From assembly GCA_021807655.1 (NCBI GenBank), contig JAKBCT010000014.1, positions 1 through 16,280 of the forward strand: 16,280 bases of DNA. Direction: 5' to 3'. A program made the translations under genes and the position numbers. Shown one piece after another: positions 14,744 through 16,280 of this stretch (its first letter is position 1; each line of letters begins with the position of its first letter). The stretch comes from Actinomycetes bacterium. Its GTDB lineage: Bacteria > Actinomycetota > Acidimicrobiia > Acidimicrobiales > RAAP-2. The notes beneath the pieces are model-generated. The model searched no databases, was not told the DNA's origin, and saw nothing but the letters and a program-made list of their open reading frames with translations.

Positions 14744-15157
14744 CTACCGCTCTTCAATGTAGAGGTCTTCCTCGTCGACGGAATCACCTCGCACTCGGAA
14801 ACTACGAATGGACGAGGGAACATCACGCAGGGAAACGATGACGTAGTGCCAGGTGGGATCGGGCGCTTGGCGTACGTCAGTATCGCTTGGGTACGCCTCG
14901 GAGTGGGTGTGGGAGTGAAACACCCCGAGTACGCTCAGCCCCTCACGTTCGACCCGCCGCACCGTTCGCAAGAGCACGAGTGGGTCGACTTCGTAGATGC
15001 GCGCCGATGAAGCCACGTTGCGACTCCCAACGACTTCGACGACCGTCGCGTCAGCTCCGTTGATGCGACCGACCAACAGGCCGCAGCCCTCGTCGGGAAG
15101 CGCCCGAATACACGCGGCAATGACCGTGTCGCGCTGCGTTCTGGACAGGGTCAGCAC
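14744..15157 (-). CDS. mec: JAMM/MPN+ metalloprotease Mec (CysO-cysteine peptidase type)
   Basis: 137 residues. The JAMM zinc site is complete: Glu23 in PDEGCGLLVG and H81-S-H83-x7-S91-x2-D94 in the segment 81-94. The family hydrolyses isopeptide or peptide bonds after Gly-Gly; the M. tuberculosis relative (Rv1334) releases cysteine from CysO-cysteine. Its position in one unit with cysO and cysM supports the same role, and the masked CysO C-terminus suggests a second role in processing. GTG start at 15157 without Shine-Dalgarno; TAGGGT ends 6 bases before it. Divergent from smpB with 55 bp between start codons. Confidence 0.93.
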   Translation of the reverse strand: MLTLSRTQRDTVIAACIRALPDEGCGLLVGRINGADATVVEVVGSRNVASSARIYEVDPLVLLRTVRRVEREGLSVLGVFHSHTHSEAYPSDTDVRQAPDPTWHYVIVSLRDVPSSIRSFRVRGDSVDEEDLYIEER

Positions 15158-15163
15158 GAGGCC

Positions 15164-15169
15164 ACCCTA
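15164..15169 (-). promoter_or_regulatory. Putative -10 hexamer TAGGGT for leaderless mec unit
   Basis: TAGGGT on the minus strand ends 6 bases before the mec GTG start. It would drive the mec-doxX-cysO-cysM unit. No consensus -35 at the usual distance. Confidence 0.45.
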
Positions 15170-15200
15170 GTCAACGGCGTGTCGTACCCTCGACGATAAC

Positions 15201-15206
15201 TACGCT
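15201..15206 (+). promoter_or_regulatory. Putative -10 hexamer TACGCT for leaderless smpB
   Basis: TACGCT ends 6 bases before the smpB ATG at 15213, placing the transcription start at the start codon. It faces the mec box, with 31 bp between the two hexamers. Confidence 0.45.
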
Positions 15207-15212
15207 GGACTA

Positions 15213-15728
15213 ATGGCTCGTGCTAAGCAGATCCAAGAGCGCCGTGCCAAGGCGAAGTCCGAGAGCGCCGACCGTGTCGTCGCGTCAAATCGGCGCGCGC
15301 GACACGATTACGAAATCGTCGACGTGTTGGAGTGCGGTCTCGTCCTCACCGGCAGCGAGGTCAAATCACTGCGAGCGGGCAAGGCACAGATCGCCGAAAG
15401 TTACGCACGCATCGAGGGCGGTGAGCTTTGGCTGTTTGGCTCACATATTCCACCTTGGAGTTACGCCGTCGGTTTCGGGAGCCACGATCCCGATCGCAAG
15501 CGCAAGTTGTTGGCACATCGTCAGCAACTGCACCAGTGGTGGGTCAAAACCCAGACGCAGCCCCTGACCATGGTGCCACTGAAGATCTACTTCAAAGATG
15601 GTCGAGCCAAGGTCGAGGTCGCCCTCGCTCGGGGTAGGAAGCAGCACGATCGTCGTCAGGCCATCGCCCAGCGAGATGCGGAGCGCGAGATCGCCCGGTC
15701 AGTGCGCAACTTCGAGAAGTTCGCTTGA
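15213..15728 (+). CDS. smpB: SsrA-binding protein SmpB
   Basis: 171 residues. Binds the tRNA-like domain of tmRNA and brings it to stalled ribosomes for trans-translation. Landmarks are NRRARHDYEIVDVLECGLVL (the OB-fold opening, about 26-45), TGSEVKSLRAGKAQI (46-60), the DPDRKRKLLAHRQQL basic helix (91-106), PLKIYFKDGRAKVEVALARGRKQHDRR (121-147), and a basic C-terminal tail (RDAEREIARSVRNFEKF) that inserts into the mRNA channel. It starts at the ATG at 15213 with no Shine-Dalgarno. The ssrA gene follows 204 bp downstream, the classical pairing. Confidence 0.97.
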   Translation: MARAKQIQERRAKAKSESADRVVASNRRARHDYEIVDVLECGLVLTGSEVKSLRAGKAQIAESYARIEGGELWLFGSHIPPWSYAVGFGSHDPDRKRKLLAHRQQLHQWWVKTQTQPLTMVPLKIYFKDGRAKVEVALARGRKQHDRRQAIAQRDAEREIARSVRNFEKFA

Positions 15729-15894
15729 CCACCCGAGTCCTTCTTGGACCACCGACCACGTGTTAACTGAGCAACACCATCCGGCAGAGTGCGATCGCTG
15801 ATCGACATCGTGGTCGCCGTACATTAGTCGCCTAGCAGCACGGGGTCATCTGAGCCGACTAAACGTCGAAGGCACCTCGAGCATCCGGTGGCGC

Positions 15895-15900
15895 TAAACT
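15895..15900 (+). promoter_or_regulatory. Possible -10 hexamer TAAACT of ssrA
   Basis: TAAACT lies 32 bases before the mature 5' end of tmRNA, leaving room for a short 5' leader removed by RNase P. No convincing -35 is seen, and TAGTTT at 15908-15913 is an alternative. The rest of the smpB-ssrA gap shows no gene. Confidence 0.3.
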
Positions 15901-16024
15901 GGATACGTAGTTTCGTCTTGAAATTACGCGAAGGGGGTGATTGGTCTCGACGTCAGTCGTCAAGGTGAAAGCAGCGAGCCGTGGTCTCCGGAACCACGTA
16001 AAAGAGCCGGAAACAAAAATAAAC

Positions 16025-16054
16025 GCCAAGCCTCAGCTTGCGCTTGCTAGGTAA
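16025..16054 (+). other. tmRNA tag reading frame, read as AKPQLALAR
   Basis: Starting at a GCC resume codon (16025-16027) after the A-rich stretch, the frame reads Ala-Lys-Pro-Gln-Leu-Ala-Leu-Ala-Arg and stops at TAA (16052-16054), in the loop of the downstream hairpin. The -LALA- run is the expected tag signature, but the last codon is AGG (Arg). The frame one base earlier ends at TAG 16048-16050 and gives a Cys-rich, untypical peptide. The exact resume codon is inferred, not proven. Confidence 0.65.
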
Positions 16055-16061
16055 CTAGCAA
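16044..16061 (+). other. tmRNA helix 5 hairpin carrying the tag stop codon
   Basis: TTGCTAG (16044-16050) pairs perfectly with CTAGCAA (16055-16061) around the tetraloop GTAA, a GNRA-type loop. The TAA stop of the tag frame lies within that loop, as in other tmRNAs where the tag ends in this hairpin. Confidence 0.75.
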
Positions 16062-16280
16062 CGTCCGACTAGACCCCGCCTTGCGGTTTAGATTATGGGC
16101 GTCATAATGCAGGGCTTACCGACGGAAATCGCCAGCGAGTCCACCGGAAAATTCAGTTGGCTACGGGCTCACACCGGTGCTCTTGATGGTGTGTCCCCCG
16201 ACAATTCCTCAAGAGCTGCGCTCGGAGAATGTTCACTACGAAGCTGACGGACCTGGGTTCGATTCCCAGCACCTCCACAA

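Larger units (their letters stand above)
15933..16277 (+). ncRNA. ssrA: tmRNA (transfer-messenger RNA)
   Basis: The 5' end GGGGGTGATTGGTCTCGAC and the 3' end GGTTCGATTCCCAGCACCTCC form the tRNA-like domain. The acceptor stem pairs GGGGGTG (15933-15939) with CACCTCC (16270-16276), including the G3-U70 wobble that specifies alanine charging. Discriminator A is at 16277; the next bases are CAA, so CCA is not encoded. A hairpin CGTGGT/ACCACG precedes the A-rich stretch before the tag frame. The tag frame and its stop-codon hairpin are described separately. With SmpB it adds a degradation tag to chains on stalled ribosomes. Length, about 345 nt, is normal for a one-piece tmRNA. Confidence 0.96.

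Noticed and set aside
16024..16050. Alternative tmRNA tag frame ending at TAG 16048-16050
   Set aside because: Gives a Cys-containing peptide (RQASACAC) with a stop in the stem rather than the loop of the hairpin; lacks the -ALA- signature.

Overview
The window is GC-rich bacterial chromosome. Its gene content points to an actinobacterium, perhaps the Acidimicrobiia branch (an inference from content, not a classification). Pointers are the mec/cysO/cysM cysteine genes followed by rph and rdgB in the same orientation (as I recall, the order on the Mycobacterium tuberculosis chromosome), frequent GTG starts, and several promoters placed so that the transcript would begin at the start codon. There is no phage, IS element, CRISPR array or plasmid gene. 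Most genes are housekeeping; the interest lies in gene combinations and details.

Layout. 1-136 (-): 5' end of a gene resembling acetyl-CoA hydrolase/CoA-transferase. 137-804: no convincing gene, but a promoter and palindrome near its right end. 805-1170 (+): small protein with a ClpX-type zinc finger and a C-terminal helix-turn-helix-like segment. 1322-1397 (-): tRNA-Gly(GCC). 1458-1892 (-): dut, divergent from orn (1941-2504, +), which overlaps an acyl-CoA ligase gene (2497-4248). A hairpin then separates it from a convergent 1-Cys peroxiredoxin gene (4374-5009, -). 5212-5901 (+): HAD-IB phosphatase. 5888-8552 (-): a tightly packed unit of clpP, an ABC-2 permease and a Wzt/TagH-type ATPase. 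8613-8692 (+): tRNA-Leu(UAG). 8812-10811 (+): DEAD-box helicase with a C-terminal cold-shock domain, then an FKBP prolyl isomerase. 10808-11449 (-): stand-alone Lon N-terminal domain protein. 11488-15157 (-): mec, doxX, cysO, cysM, rph, rdgB in transcription order. 15213-16277 (+): smpB and the tmRNA gene ssrA.

How the genes work together. SmpB and tmRNA rescue stalled ribosomes and tag the nascent chain for proteases such as ClpP, which is also encoded here. Two free-standing relatives of protease recognition domains lie nearby (ClpX zinc finger, Lon N-domain). The tmRNA tag as I read it ends in Ala-Leu-Ala-Arg instead of the usual Ala-Leu-Ala-Ala. CysO (sulfur carrier), Mec (JAMM protease) and CysM (synthase) form the protein-thiocarboxylate route to cysteine, here with a DoxX membrane protein inserted. 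CysO carries two residues after its Gly-Gly and would need trimming. RNase PH, Orn and the helicase are RNA metabolism genes; Dut and RdgB clean the nucleotide pool.

A recurring regulatory pattern: six genes without a Shine-Dalgarno sequence (dut, orn, clpP, the Lon-domain gene, mec, smpB) have a TAnnnT hexamer ending 6-7 bases before the start codon, as expected for leaderless transcripts. The other unit-leading genes, apart from the HAD gene, have a visible ribosome binding site instead.
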